Positions 44,195-52,654 of a stretch of 64,000 nt of DNA are shown one piece after another. Where the stretch lies: the NCBI GenBank assembly GCA_963755335.1, contig CAVWJW010000002.1, positions 496,001 to 560,000 on the forward strand. The letters are read 5' to 3'. The DNA is from UBA10649 sp963755335. Lineage in GTDB: Bacteria; Actinomycetota; Actinomycetes; S36-B12. How positions within the stretch are numbered: the first letter of the stretch is position 1; each line of letters begins with the position of its first letter. The notes beneath the pieces are model-generated. The model made no database searches. It saw only the letters and a program-made list of their open reading frames with translations, and had not been told where the DNA came from. A program made the translations under genes and the position numbers.

Positions 44195-44863
44195 ATGACG
44201 TCGACACCCCAGGCAGCATCCAATCGGCAGCGACGTACGTTCAGCACCGCGCGGCTGGAGGCTTTCAGTGACGGTGTCTTCGCGATCGCGATCACGCTGC
44301 TCATCTTGAACGTCGTCGAGGCGACCGGGGGCAGTCCGCTGGCCGATTTCCTCGACGCGTGGCCGTCCTATGTCGGGTATGTCGTCAGCTTCCTGACGAT
44401 CGGGGTCGCGTGGATCGGTCACGCCGCCCTCACCGACGACCTGGATCACGTCGACTCGCTGTTCCTGCGGCTGAACCTGCTGCTGCTCCTGGTCGTGGTG
44501 TTCCTTCCGTTCCCCACCTCGTTGGTGACGGCGGCCTTCGGGGATCGCGAAGCGGAGCGCGTCGCGGTCACCGTGTACGGGTTGACACTCCTGTGCATCC
44601 GCCTGATAGGGATCGCCCTGGACCACTACTCCGCCCGCGAGCACCTGTACGCCCGCGATCGGGACGAGAGCGAGCTGGTGCGGACACGACGCAAGAACAC
44701 GGTTGCCGTGCTCCTGTACGTGGTCGCGATCATCGTCGGGCTGCTCCTACCCGGGGTGGCCGTCACGTTCTACTTCGCCATTGCCGTCTACCTCGTCGTG
44801 CCGTTCCGCGACGTCGCTCGACTGATTCGATCGCGCGACTCCGAGCAGTCGCCAACCTCTTGA
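44195..44863 (+). CDS. TMEM175-family (DUF1211) potassium channel protein
   Basis: 222 residues from ATG 44195, with GGAAGG upstream. It carries the DUF1211/TMEM175 hallmark RLEAFSDGVFAIAITLL, where the FSDGVFAIAIT helix lines the pore, and about six hydrophobic helices (WPSYVGYVVSFLTIGVAWIGH, LLLLLVVVFLPFPTSLV, VAVLLYVVAIIVGLLLP). Bacterial TMEM175 proteins are K+-selective tetrameric channels without the TVGYG filter. It neighbours a canonical K+ channel on the opposite strand, so two unrelated K+ channel types sit side by side. Confidence 0.85.
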   Translation: MTSTPQAASNRQRRTFSTARLEAFSDGVFAIAITLLILNVVEATGGSPLADFLDAWPSYVGYVVSFLTIGVAWIGHAALTDDLDHVDSLFLRLNLLLLLVVVFLPFPTSLVTAAFGDREAERVAVTVYGLTLLCIRLIGIALDHYSAREHLYARDRDESELVRTRRKNTVAVLLYVVAIIVGLLLPGVAVTFYFAIAVYLVVPFRDVARLIRSRDSEQSPTS

Positions 44864-44961
44864 CACTCCTCTAATCGGCGCGCTGACCCGCGTCGGTACC
44901 TGCGCGGCCTCACGCGGCGCACGGCTCAGGTGTCAACGACAATCGATCGATCCGTGACGGA

Positions 44962-45831
44962 TCACGACGCCGTGTTCGTCGAGTCCGGACTATCGACGGG
45001 ATCGCGGTTCCCTGCGTCCTGTTGGGGCGGCGTCCCAGCGACCAGGCTCTCGAGGTCCGCCAGAGCAGTCTGCTGCTGGGCAATCAGGTCCTTGAGTGAC
45101 GCGAGCTTCTTCTGGACGTCCGGTGCTTCGCCCTCCGTCGCAGGCGTCTTGGCTGGGCTGAGGAAGAGATTGGCGAGGTAGCCGGTGAGGGTGCCGAAGA
45201 TGCCGACGCCGACCACGATGATGACGACCCCGACGACGCGACCCGGATTGGTGATGGGGTACTGGTCGCCGTAGCCCACGGTCGACATCGTCACGATGAT
45301 GTACCACAGGGCATCGGAAGCGTCCGTGATGTTGGCGCCCTCGACGTCGGCCTCGAGGTACAACATCTCCAGACTGCCGAACTCCAATACCAGGATGCCG
45401 ATGAACAGCAGCATCAGCAGGGCGCTACCTGCCCGGTCCTTCAAGACGGCCCGACCGATCGCCTTGATCCCGTACTCCTGCAGGAGCCGGTAGACCTTGA
45501 CCAGCCGGAAGACGCGCAGGATCTTGGTCTGCTGGAACGGCAAGGAGGCGAGCAGGTCCGCCCAGCCGTAGTTGCGCCAGAAGTAGTCGCCCCGGTCGGG
45601 GGCTGTCTTCAGGCGATAGACGAAGTCAATGAAGAAGATGAGTGTGATCGGCACGTTCATGACCAGCAGCACCGTGTCGAGGGTCGCCGACTGGACGACG
45701 TACAGCAGAACGAGGTTGATGATCGACAGGATGGACAGCAGCGCGATGAAGATCTCATAGCCGGGGTTCTTCAATCCGCTCGGCCGGGAGGCGGGACTTG
45801 CGGCGCTCGGTTGGTTCTCGGCGTTAGGCAT
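44962..45831 (-). CDS. Voltage-gated-type potassium channel
   Basis: 289 residues from ATG 45831. Six helices: S1-S4 in residues about 25-130, with an Arg/Lys-rich S4 (ILRVFRLVKVYRLLQEYG), then S5, pore loop with the K+ selectivity filter STVGYGD (TMSTVGYGDQYP) and S6 (VVGVVIIVVGVGIFGTLTGYLA). The cytoplasmic C-terminus has a heptad-like helix (VQKKLASLKDLIAQQQTALADL) that could assemble the tetramer. A CCCCTAG box lies 72 bases before its start. Likely conducts K+ under control of membrane voltage. Confidence 0.9.
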   Translation of the reverse strand: MPNAENQPSAASPASRPSGLKNPGYEIFIALLSILSIINLVLLYVVQSATLDTVLLVMNVPITLIFFIDFVYRLKTAPDRGDYFWRNYGWADLLASLPFQQTKILRVFRLVKVYRLLQEYGIKAIGRAVLKDRAGSALLMLLFIGILVLEFGSLEMLYLEADVEGANITDASDALWYIIVTMSTVGYGDQYPITNPGRVVGVVIIVVGVGIFGTLTGYLANLFLSPAKTPATEGEAPDVQKKLASLKDLIAQQQTALADLESLVAGTPPQQDAGNRDPVDSPDSTNTAS

Positions 45832-45902
45832 GCGGACATCCTTCGGCGCCGACCCGGGAATGACTCACCTGCGTCGTGGGTCGATGGGGAACCTGCCCTC
45901 GC

Positions 45903-45918
45903 GTTCCCCTAGTGAACC
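45903..45918. promoter_or_regulatory. CCCCTAG box upstream of the K+ channel gene
   Basis: GTTCCCCTAGTGAACC, an inverted repeat (GTTC and GAAC arms) around CCCTAGT, 72 bases upstream of the channel start at 45831. It shares the CCCCTAG core with the boxes at 47991 and 50499. Confidence 0.35.
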
Positions 45919-45988
45919 CAGCCGGACCAAGTTGCCACGACGTGGCTCCCGCAGCTCGCGGACTACGTGGCGCTGACATGACTTCCTC

Positions 45989-47446
45989 CTACACACCTTC
46001 GCTCGCCGGGATTCCGCCCTCGTCGATGGCGTGGCGCAACGCGGCGTGGTCCTTGTCGTTCTGGTCGGCGTACGCGGCAGAGAAGTCGGCGACCGCCTCG
46101 TCGAACGCGGCGGTCTTGCCGAGGTAGGCACCGATCGCGACGCGGTCCCCGGACCGTGCATGGGCGCGCGCGAGGGTCCATCCGCAGACCTGCGCGTAGA
46201 CGGCCATACCTTCGGGCACCGAGCCTTCGACGTCGGCGGAGGCCTTCCAGTCCCGCAGTTGCCGCAGGTAGTAGTCGCGGTCGACTCCGTCCAGTCCGTT
46301 GGTCCGCTGCCAGCCCAGGAAGATGTCGCTCGAGGCCTGCATCAGCCGCTGCCCGGCGACGACGCGCTCGCCGTGGTTGGTGTACTCGCTCACCCCGGCG
46401 TACTGCTCGAGCACCGAGGACTGCGCCTCCTTCGCCTGCAGGAAGAGCGGGTCGCCGCCGTCGAGGCCCTCGAACAGCAGGATCCAGGCACGGGTGCCGA
46501 CGCTGCCGACGCCGACGACCTTGCGGGCCATGTGCACGAACCGGTATTGATCGAACAGGTGCTTGCGGTCCGAGACCAGCGTCGTCCGGTAGGCGCCGAG
46601 GAGCTCGGCCATCTGCGTGTATAGCGACTCGCCAATTTCGCCCGGGAACAGCTCCTCCACCGGCACGATCAAGGGCGGGTCGGAGATGATCCGCGCCTGC
46701 CCGTCTACCTCGTGCGTGAGCTTCTTGAACGCCTGCAGACTGTCCTTGGTCTTGGCCGTGGCGATCAATGCTTCGGCCTTGCGTACTCGCTCGAGCGGGG
46801 CCGTAGCCCGCAGCCGGTTGAGCAGCTCGTCGGCGTCCACGCGCGCATACCAGACCGCCTGGTTCGGCATCTTGGCGAACGCGCGCATGCTCTCCCGATA
46901 CGACCGCACCGCGCCAACCACGATCGCCCGGGTTTCCTTCGCCTTGAAGGATCGGCTTCGCGCGGCAATCTCCAGACTCGCCGCGAGCCGCTTCACGTCC
47001 CACTCGAACGGGCCAGGAAGGGTCTCGTCGAAGTCGTTGAGATCGAACACCAAATGCCGCTCCGGCGACGCGTACAGCCCGAAGTTCGACAGATGTGCAT
47101 CGCCGCAGAGCTGCACCCGCAGCCCCGAGTTCACCGTCGTCGCCAGGTCGGCGGCCATGACCAGCGCGGCACCGCGGTAGAACGCGAACGGCGACGACAC
47201 CATCCGTCCATAGCGGATCGGCAGCAACTCTGGCACTCGCGACGGGCCCTGCCGCCCCAGCAGCTCAACTGGGTCCGCGCGCAGCTCCGTCGGCTCGAAT
47301 CCCGCGTGATCCTCCAGCGGTGCAGCGATCCGGGCCTTCTTGCCTTCGCTCACGCGGGTCAGCCAGCCCTCCGAGCGCGGCAGTGACTCCTTGCGTCTCC
47401 GGGCCGGCTCGATCGGCTTGACGCTGGTTGCTCGACCCTTCGCCAT
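45989..47446 (-). CDS. DUF2252 family protein
   Basis: 485 residues from ATG 47446. DUF2252 has a kinase-like fold; conserved elements here are RYGRMVSSPFAFYRGAA, LCGDAHLSNFG (catalytic-loop-like GDxHxxN), FDLNDFDET (DFD metal-loop-like) and FEWDVKRLAAS. These resemble aminoglycoside/choline-kinase-type phosphotransferases, but no substrate is known for the family. No membrane segment. Length is standard (about 430-490). Confidence 0.85.
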   Translation of the reverse strand: MAKGRATSVKPIEPARRRKESLPRSEGWLTRVSEGKKARIAAPLEDHAGFEPTELRADPVELLGRQGPSRVPELLPIRYGRMVSSPFAFYRGAALVMAADLATTVNSGLRVQLCGDAHLSNFGLYASPERHLVFDLNDFDETLPGPFEWDVKRLAASLEIAARSRSFKAKETRAIVVGAVRSYRESMRAFAKMPNQAVWYARVDADELLNRLRATAPLERVRKAEALIATAKTKDSLQAFKKLTHEVDGQARIISDPPLIVPVEELFPGEIGESLYTQMAELLGAYRTTLVSDRKHLFDQYRFVHMARKVVGVGSVGTRAWILLFEGLDGGDPLFLQAKEAQSSVLEQYAGVSEYTNHGERVVAGQRLMQASSDIFLGWQRTNGLDGVDRDYYLRQLRDWKASADVEGSVPEGMAVYAQVCGWTLARAHARSGDRVAIGAYLGKTAAFDEAVADFSAAYADQNDKDHAALRHAIDEGGIPASEGV

Positions 47447-47506
47447 CACGACTCCGCTTCCTAGATCACACTCGGCTGGGTGCTGGAAACTCCGATCAGT
47501 GCCCGA

Positions 47507-47895
47507 TCAACCGGCAAGTGCCTTGGACTTCAGGGCGTTGAACTCATCCTGGGTGATGGCGCCTGAGTCAAGGAGTGACTTCGCGGACGCGATCTGGTCG
47601 GTCGCAGTGGCGCTGCCGGCCACGGACTGTGATGTACTGCGGCCTGCGCGGCCTGCATCTCCTTGGCCTGCTCGAGCTGACGCTCCTGCATGCCCTTGCC
47701 GCGGGCGATCACGTACACGAGGATGCCCAGCCACGGGATGACGATCACGAAGATCACCCACAGGGTCTTGCCGCCGCCGCCGAGGTCGTTGCTGCGGAAG
47801 ATGTCACCGAGGACCCAGAACAGGCACATGAACCAGGCGAAGAACAGGAAGAACTCGAACAGGGCCAGCAGGAATGATCCGTTGTCATTGAACAT
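47507..47895 (-). CDS. PLDc_N-type membrane protein with SHOCT domain (frameshifted)
   Basis: From ATG 47895 the first frame gives two helices (LLALFEFFLFFAWFMCLFWVL and TLWVIFVIVIPWLGILVYVIARG) and a charged coiled part ending QAKEMQAAQAA. A one-base slip near 47633 then leads to a C-terminal SHOCT motif in the next frame: ASAKSLLDSGAITQDEFNAL plus KSKALAG, stop at 47507. Repaired length is about 129 residues, the normal architecture of actinobacterial PLDc_N-SHOCT proteins, whose role is unknown. The unshifted frame has an unlikely Pro/Arg-rich tail. A CCCCTAG box lies about 96 bases upstream. Confidence 0.75.
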
Positions 47896-47990
47896 GCAAG
47901 CAACTCTCAGTTGGGGGTTGGCCGGTGGGCCTGCCGTGACTGCGCTCATCGTTTCATCGTCGACAACGCAGTGACGATGGCCGAGCAACA

Positions 47991-48006
47991 TCTCCCCTAG
48001 GTGAAA
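47991..48006. promoter_or_regulatory. CCCCTAGG box upstream of the SHOCT gene
   Basis: TCTCCCCTAGGTGAAA, 96 bases before the SHOCT gene start (minus strand) and 33 bases past the end of the LuxR gene. Nearly identical to the box at 50499-50514 (13 of 16 bases). Confidence 0.4.
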
Positions 48007-48038
48007 TGCACGTCGACACGGACTTTGGCTGCTCGCGC

Positions 48039-50351
48039 TCAGCCCTCATGTAGCCCGAGATCGCGGGCCCGCGCGACGGCGTCCTTTCGGGTAGACACAC
48101 CCAATTTCCTATAGATGGATTTGATGTGGCTGTGGACAGTGTCACGGGAAACGAACAGTTGGCGGGCGATGTCGGACTCGCTTTGATCGCCGCTCAGCAG
48201 GGACACTATGGTGCGTTCGCGCTCGGTAAGCGCCGTTCCTCCGACGGCACGGCACGTGGGGCAGAGTCGGTCTGCCCGTGTTGCCCAACCGGCCCCGGCT
48301 TGTGAGCGCGCCTCATTCAGTGCCTCTTTCGCCCGGTCATGTTGCCCGCGTTCGCACAGCACAGACGCGAAAATGCCCAGGGCGATGGACAGCACTCCGG
48401 GTTGAGCTCCGAACCGAGCCAGGGCAACCGCGTGCTCCAGAAGGGGAAGTGCGTCAACACCCGCGCCTTCGCCGGCAAGAGCCGCACCCGCCGCGATCGC
48501 TGGCCCCGCTGCAGCATCTTCGAGGCCATGCTCTCGTGCAGTCGCGGTTGCCATGCGAGCGAGCTCGCGCTGCATCGCCACGTCACCGCGGTGATCGGCG
48601 ATCAGGGAGCGGTACGCATGGCCGGTGCACGCCACCAGCCACTGATCGCGGGCGGGAGCCAAATCTGTAGCCTCGGCGAACCAGGCGTCGGCATCCGCAA
48701 ATTGGCCTCGGAAAAGGAGATTCAGTCCCATCGCCCAGCAGGCGACGGGACGCCAGGGCGAAGTCGGCCCTTCGAGTTCGACCGCGCGTTCCGCCTGCGA
48801 GTGGCCGAGGTTGATGTCCCCCCACGAGAAGATTGCCTGCATCGTGGCAAAGCTCGCCGCGCCCGAACTGAAGCCATCTGGAAGGGGCGCGTCGTCTGAC
48901 GTACTCAGGAGCGCGTCGATAATCCTCGCCGTCGCTGTCGCCTCGCGTCTGCGCCCCGACATGCACTCGGCCCAGCCCTGAACCAGCTGCAGCCGGAGAT
49001 CTCGTCGTGAAAATGCCTGTGGGAGTCGATGTATCCACGCCAGGACCGTGCCGTATCTGCCAGCGTTGACCCAATGGATCCACGAAACGGCGATCATGTC
49101 ACTCGCCTCGGAAAACATGCCCGCATCGATGGCATAGCCGATTGCCTCGCCAGTGTTCCCCCGATCGCGGTGCCAGGCTAGTGCGCGGCGTCTCATTTCG
49201 GCGGTCACCCCGGGGTCCAGCCGGCCTAACTCCACTCGCATCAGTTGGGCGAAAAGCGGGTGCAGCATGTAGCCATCTCTGTCATCGTCCAATGGCACGA
49301 CGAACAGGTTGGTACGGGTAAGGGCAAGCAACACCTGCCCCGAATCCTGCCGATCGAGGAGGGCGTCGCACAGTGGGCCCGTCAGCCGGCTGAGGACAGA
49401 GCATTTCACCAGGAGCTCGAGGTCAGCAGGGTCATGGGCAGCCAGAACCTCCGCCTCGAGATAGTCGATCACATGACGGTTGGAGGCGGTGAACCTGGTC
49501 ACCTCACGGTGACGATCGAGTGACGAGCGAAGAGACAGTGCAGCAAGGTATAGCGCGGCTGGCCAACCCACGGTTCGCTCCACAAGGAGGGACACGTCGC
49601 CTGCGCTCAAGTCCAGCGACTGGCTTCCATTGAGGAACTCGAAGGCCTCGTCGAATGTGAATCGCAGGTCATCTGCCCTCAACTCAGTCAGGTCACCACG
49701 AGCCCGCATGGTCGCGAGCGGCAGTTCGGGTTCCCTCCTGGTCGACAGGACCGTACGAAAGTTGGCCGGAGCGTGGCGGACAAGCCAATGAATGCTGTCG
49801 CGGGCCGCACCGCTCGTCAGCTCGTGGAAGTCGTCGAGGATCAAGGTCATTCCGGGCCGCCCCGCAAGGGCGTTCACCAGACGCGGAAGCACCACCTCGA
49901 CGTTCCCCGGCGCCCCGACCTGTAACGGGGACATCGACTCGTCGATGATCGGGCAGATCCTGCGCAGGGCTTCCAGCAGGTAGGACCAGAGCACGACCGG
50001 GTCGTTGTCCGCCTTGTCCAACGTCAGCCAAGCAACCGGACGGTCGGCTCCTTCACTTGCCGCCCACGAAGCGAGCAGACTCGACTTCCCGAAGCCGGCA
50101 GGACTGGCGACGAGCGTCAGGGATCCCGTTGACCCCGAGCTCAGGCGTCGCAGGAGCCTGTCCCTACGCAGCGTCTCGTGGCGGACAGGCGGCGGGGTCA
50201 GCTTTGTCGACAAGAGGACGCGAGGTTCATGACTGGGTCCGACGGTGTCGACCGGTCCGAGATCCGCCAACCGAACCGAATCGGCGGCGGCACGTCCCGG
50301 TGAAACCAGTAGAGGCGACGAATGGCTGGCCGCGGCCGATCGGGGATCCAA
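48039..50351 (-). CDS. MalT-type LuxR-family transcriptional regulator
   Basis: 770 residues. The start is TTG 50351, supported by a full AGGAGGT ribosome site six bases upstream. An N-terminal STAND ATPase has Walker A ASPAGFGKSSLLASW near residue 85 and Walker B-like MTLILDDFHEL; a TPR-like helical middle follows; the C-terminus is a LuxR HTH (LTERERTIVSLLSGDQSESDIARQLFVSRDTVHSHIKSIY split over two lines in the fold) near 700-765. Such proteins bind ATP and an inducer, then activate transcription. The neighbouring CCCCTAG boxes are candidate targets. Confidence 0.85.
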   Translation of the reverse strand: MDPRSAAASHSSPLLVSPGRAAADSVRLADLGPVDTVGPSHEPRVLLSTKLTPPPVRHETLRRDRLLRRLSSGSTGSLTLVASPAGFGKSSLLASWAASEGADRPVAWLTLDKADNDPVVLWSYLLEALRRICPIIDESMSPLQVGAPGNVEVVLPRLVNALAGRPGMTLILDDFHELTSGAARDSIHWLVRHAPANFRTVLSTRREPELPLATMRARGDLTELRADDLRFTFDEAFEFLNGSQSLDLSAGDVSLLVERTVGWPAALYLAALSLRSSLDRHREVTRFTASNRHVIDYLEAEVLAAHDPADLELLVKCSVLSRLTGPLCDALLDRQDSGQVLLALTRTNLFVVPLDDDRDGYMLHPLFAQLMRVELGRLDPGVTAEMRRRALAWHRDRGNTGEAIGYAIDAGMFSEASDMIAVSWIHWVNAGRYGTVLAWIHRLPQAFSRRDLRLQLVQGWAECMSGRRREATATARIIDALLSTSDDAPLPDGFSSGAASFATMQAIFSWGDINLGHSQAERAVELEGPTSPWRPVACWAMGLNLLFRGQFADADAWFAEATDLAPARDQWLVACTGHAYRSLIADHRGDVAMQRELARMATATAREHGLEDAAAGPAIAAGAALAGEGAGVDALPLLEHAVALARFGAQPGVLSIALGIFASVLCERGQHDRAKEALNEARSQAGAGWATRADRLCPTCRAVGGTALTERERTIVSLLSGDQSESDIARQLFVSRDTVHSHIKSIYRKLGVSTRKDAVARARDLGLHEG

Positions 50352-50498
50352 GGACCGACCTCCTGACGGCCGTGTCTGACAGGCCCTGGTCGCGGCCCAG
50401 AAGTCAGACTAGGCCCCCGGTCGAACACGAAGAACCCCACCCAGCGCCCATTTCGGGTTGTCGCTTAGATCGCGCGCACAGTCAGGCTCCGCGTCGGA

Positions 50499-50514
50499 TT
50501 TCCCCTAGGTGAGA
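50499..50514. promoter_or_regulatory. CCCCTAGG box between the LuxR and CMD genes
   Basis: TTTCCCCTAGGTGAGA, 148 bases upstream of the LuxR start and 137 before the carboxymuconolactone decarboxylase-like gene. A weaker related inverted repeat, CCCTATCGCTAGGG, follows at about 50577. The remaining gap 50352-50650 holds no gene. Confidence 0.4.
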
Positions 50515-50650
50515 TCGACTTCAGATCGGTGCGTGTCGTGGCCCCGGATGTGAGGCTAGGACTGCCCCACAGTTGGCCCTATCGCTAGGGATGAGGGCTA
50601 CCGGGCGCTGACCGTAAGTCGCGGTTCGCCGAATCGAAAGGACTCTCGAC

Positions 50651-50968
50651 ATGACCGAACGACCGCTGCTCGACACCCTGGCCGACATGACCGCGGCCTC
50701 CGTTTCCCGCGCCAACCTGCCGGATCGCGAACTGATGCTGGTCCGGCTAGCCGGCCTGATTGCGGTAAACGCGCCGGCATCCTCCTACTTCCTCAACATG
50801 GGTCCGGCAATGGACAGCGGGCTGACTCTCGAAGATGCCCAAAGCGTGCTCGTGACCCTCGCCCCGATCGTCGGCGCACCGAGGTCACTAGACGCAGCTG
50901 CCAACATTGCGGCGGGACTGGGTCTCGCCCTCGACATCGCCGACGCCCTCGACGCAGAAGAGGTCTGA
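50651..50968 (+). CDS. Carboxymuconolactone decarboxylase (CMD) family protein
   Basis: 105 residues from ATG 50651. The CMD/AhpD fold is seen in DRELMLVRLAGLIAVNAPASSYFLN, AQSVLVTLAPIVGAPRS and ALGLALDIADAL-like helices. The redox CxxC of AhpD is not present, so it is probably not a peroxidase; it may be a scaffold or small-molecule enzyme. Close relatives in actinobacteria sit next to stress-linked DUF1269 genes, as here (51002). Expression may depend on the CCCCTAGG box upstream. Confidence 0.75.
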   Translation: MTERPLLDTLADMTAASVSRANLPDRELMLVRLAGLIAVNAPASSYFLNMGPAMDSGLTLEDAQSVLVTLAPIVGAPRSLDAAANIAAGLGLALDIADALDAEEV

Positions 50969-51001
50969 CACAACCGACCGACCCCTCACGAAGGAGCCAC
51001 A

Positions 51002-51538
51002 ATGGAAGGCTTGGACACGTTCGCCGCATTCGCGGCGACATACGACTCACTCGATGACGCTGAAGCCGACTACGAGGCGATCAAATCCCTGTACTACGAC
51101 GACGGCATCATCGACACCTTCGACGCCGCGGTCGTCGCGAAGAACGAGAACGGCAAGGTAAAGATCGTCAAGAAGCACGAACAGCCTCTCCGCCAGGGCG
51201 CCTGGGTCGGTGGGGGGCTGGGCCTTGCAACGGGTCTGTGCGTCGCCCTGTTCCCCGCCGTGACGCTCGGCGCCGGCCTCGTTTGGGGCGCCGGGATCGG
51301 CGCCGGACTCGGCGCTTTGGCCGGGCACGCAGCGGCCGGGATGAGTCGGTCAGACCTGAAGGACCTCGGCGAGACATTGGACGCCGGACAGTGCGCTGTC
51401 GTTGCGGTCGCCGCGACAGCGATGGCGGACCGCATTTCCGCCGGGCTCACCCACGCCGAGAAGGTGGAACGCAAGGAACTCAAAGCCGACCCTGCGCAGG
51501 TCACGGCCGACGTAGCCGCCGCCGACACGAGCAGCTGA
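51002..51538 (+). CDS. DUF1269 family membrane-associated protein (second copy)
   Basis: 178 residues from ATG 51002, behind AAGGAG. It starts with a soluble region (ATYDSLDDAEADYEAIKSLYY), then a VVAKNENGKVKIVKKHE strand pair, and a glycine-zipper hairpin (GGGLGLATGLCVALFPAVTL, GAGIGAGLGALAG). The tail has CAVVAVAATAMADRI. Same architecture as the protein at 42014 but low direct identity. It follows the CMD gene by 33 bases and precedes PPK2. Confidence 0.75.
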   Translation: MEGLDTFAAFAATYDSLDDAEADYEAIKSLYYDDGIIDTFDAAVVAKNENGKVKIVKKHEQPLRQGAWVGGGLGLATGLCVALFPAVTLGAGLVWGAGIGAGLGALAGHAAAGMSRSDLKDLGETLDAGQCAVVAVAATAMADRISAGLTHAEKVERKELKADPAQVTADVAAADTSS

Positions 51539-51713
51539 CACCGTGCGTCAACGGCGGGCGTCGAACCCACGGCGCCCGCCGGTTCGACGTCTCCGGACGC
51601 CGGCTCGCGAGGCACCGGACGATGGCGCTTCAGGCCTTCACGGCGGTGTCGGAGCCGTACCCTGAGTCCGAGGATCCCATCAACGCTGTAACGACGTCGG
51701 CATGGAGCGCATT

Positions 51714-52587
51714 GTGGCGAAGAAGAGCAAGGCGAAGAAGAGCAAGAAGAATCGTGCCGACGCCGTCGTCCCAAACTCCGGCAGCACGAGCGAACCGGAG
51801 GCAGGGACCGCCACAAGGATGAGAACGAAGGACTACGAGAAGGAGATGCGGGAGCTGCAGGGCGATCTGGTCGCCATGCAGGAGTGGGTCAAGGCGACGG
51901 GGGCGAAGATCTGCATCGTGTTCGAGGGCCTGGATTCGGCGGGCAAGGGCGGAACGATCCAGCGCATCACTGAGCGCACCAGTCCGCGCGTGTTCAAGCA
52001 CATCGCACTGCCGACTCCCAGTGAGCGCGAGAAGTCGCAGATGTACATCCAGAGGTACATCGCCCACTTCCCGGCGGCCGGCGAGGTGGCCATCTTCGAC
52101 CGCAGTTGGTACAACCGCGCCGGCGTCGAGCCGGTGATGGGATATTGCACGCCTGAGGAGAGCGACCGGTTCCTCGAGCAGGTTCCGGCAGTGGAGAAAG
52201 CCATGGTTGATAACGGGATCATCCTGCTCAAGTACTGGCTCAACGTCAGCGTCGAGGAGCAGACACGTCGACTCGCGGACCGGATCACGGATCCCCGCAA
52301 GATATGGAAGCTCTCGCCGACGGACCTCAAGTCGTACAGCCGCCACTATGAATACTGCAAGGCTCGCGACAAGATGCTCGCAGCCACCGACACGGCGTGG
52401 GGACCGTGGTTCGTCGTCGACAACAACGACAAGAAGCGTGGTCGGCTCAACATCATCTCCCACCTGCTCAGCCAGATTCCCTACCAGCGACAGGCGGCTA
52501 CTGAGGTCAAGATGCCCCGCAAGCCGAGTGCACGCGGCTACACCGAACCGGAAGTCATGCGCGCGCAGGATCCCGACTCCCTTCTGA
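51714..52587 (+). CDS. ppk2: Polyphosphate kinase 2 (PPK2)
   Basis: Transfers phosphate between polyphosphate and nucleotides. GTG 51714 (GGAG nine bases before) or ATG 51702. After a Lys/Ser-rich disordered head come the PPK2 motifs: Walker A IVFEGLDSAGKGGTI, IALPTPSEREKSQMYIQRYI, Walker B IFDRSWYNRAGVEPVMGYC and KYWLNVSVEEQTRRL. The unshifted frame runs on to 52787, 133 bases inside the ATPase gene, with an unlikely Arg-rich tail. A one-base slip near 52570 would end it at 52587, so I place the end there tentatively. It may feed ATP to the P-type ATPase downstream (inference). Confidence 0.85.
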
Positions 52588-52654
52588 GGGATGGCTGGTC
52601 GGCCCATCGCCTGCCGCACCGTCGCGGCCCACTGCTCGGAAGGAAACGCCTGCA

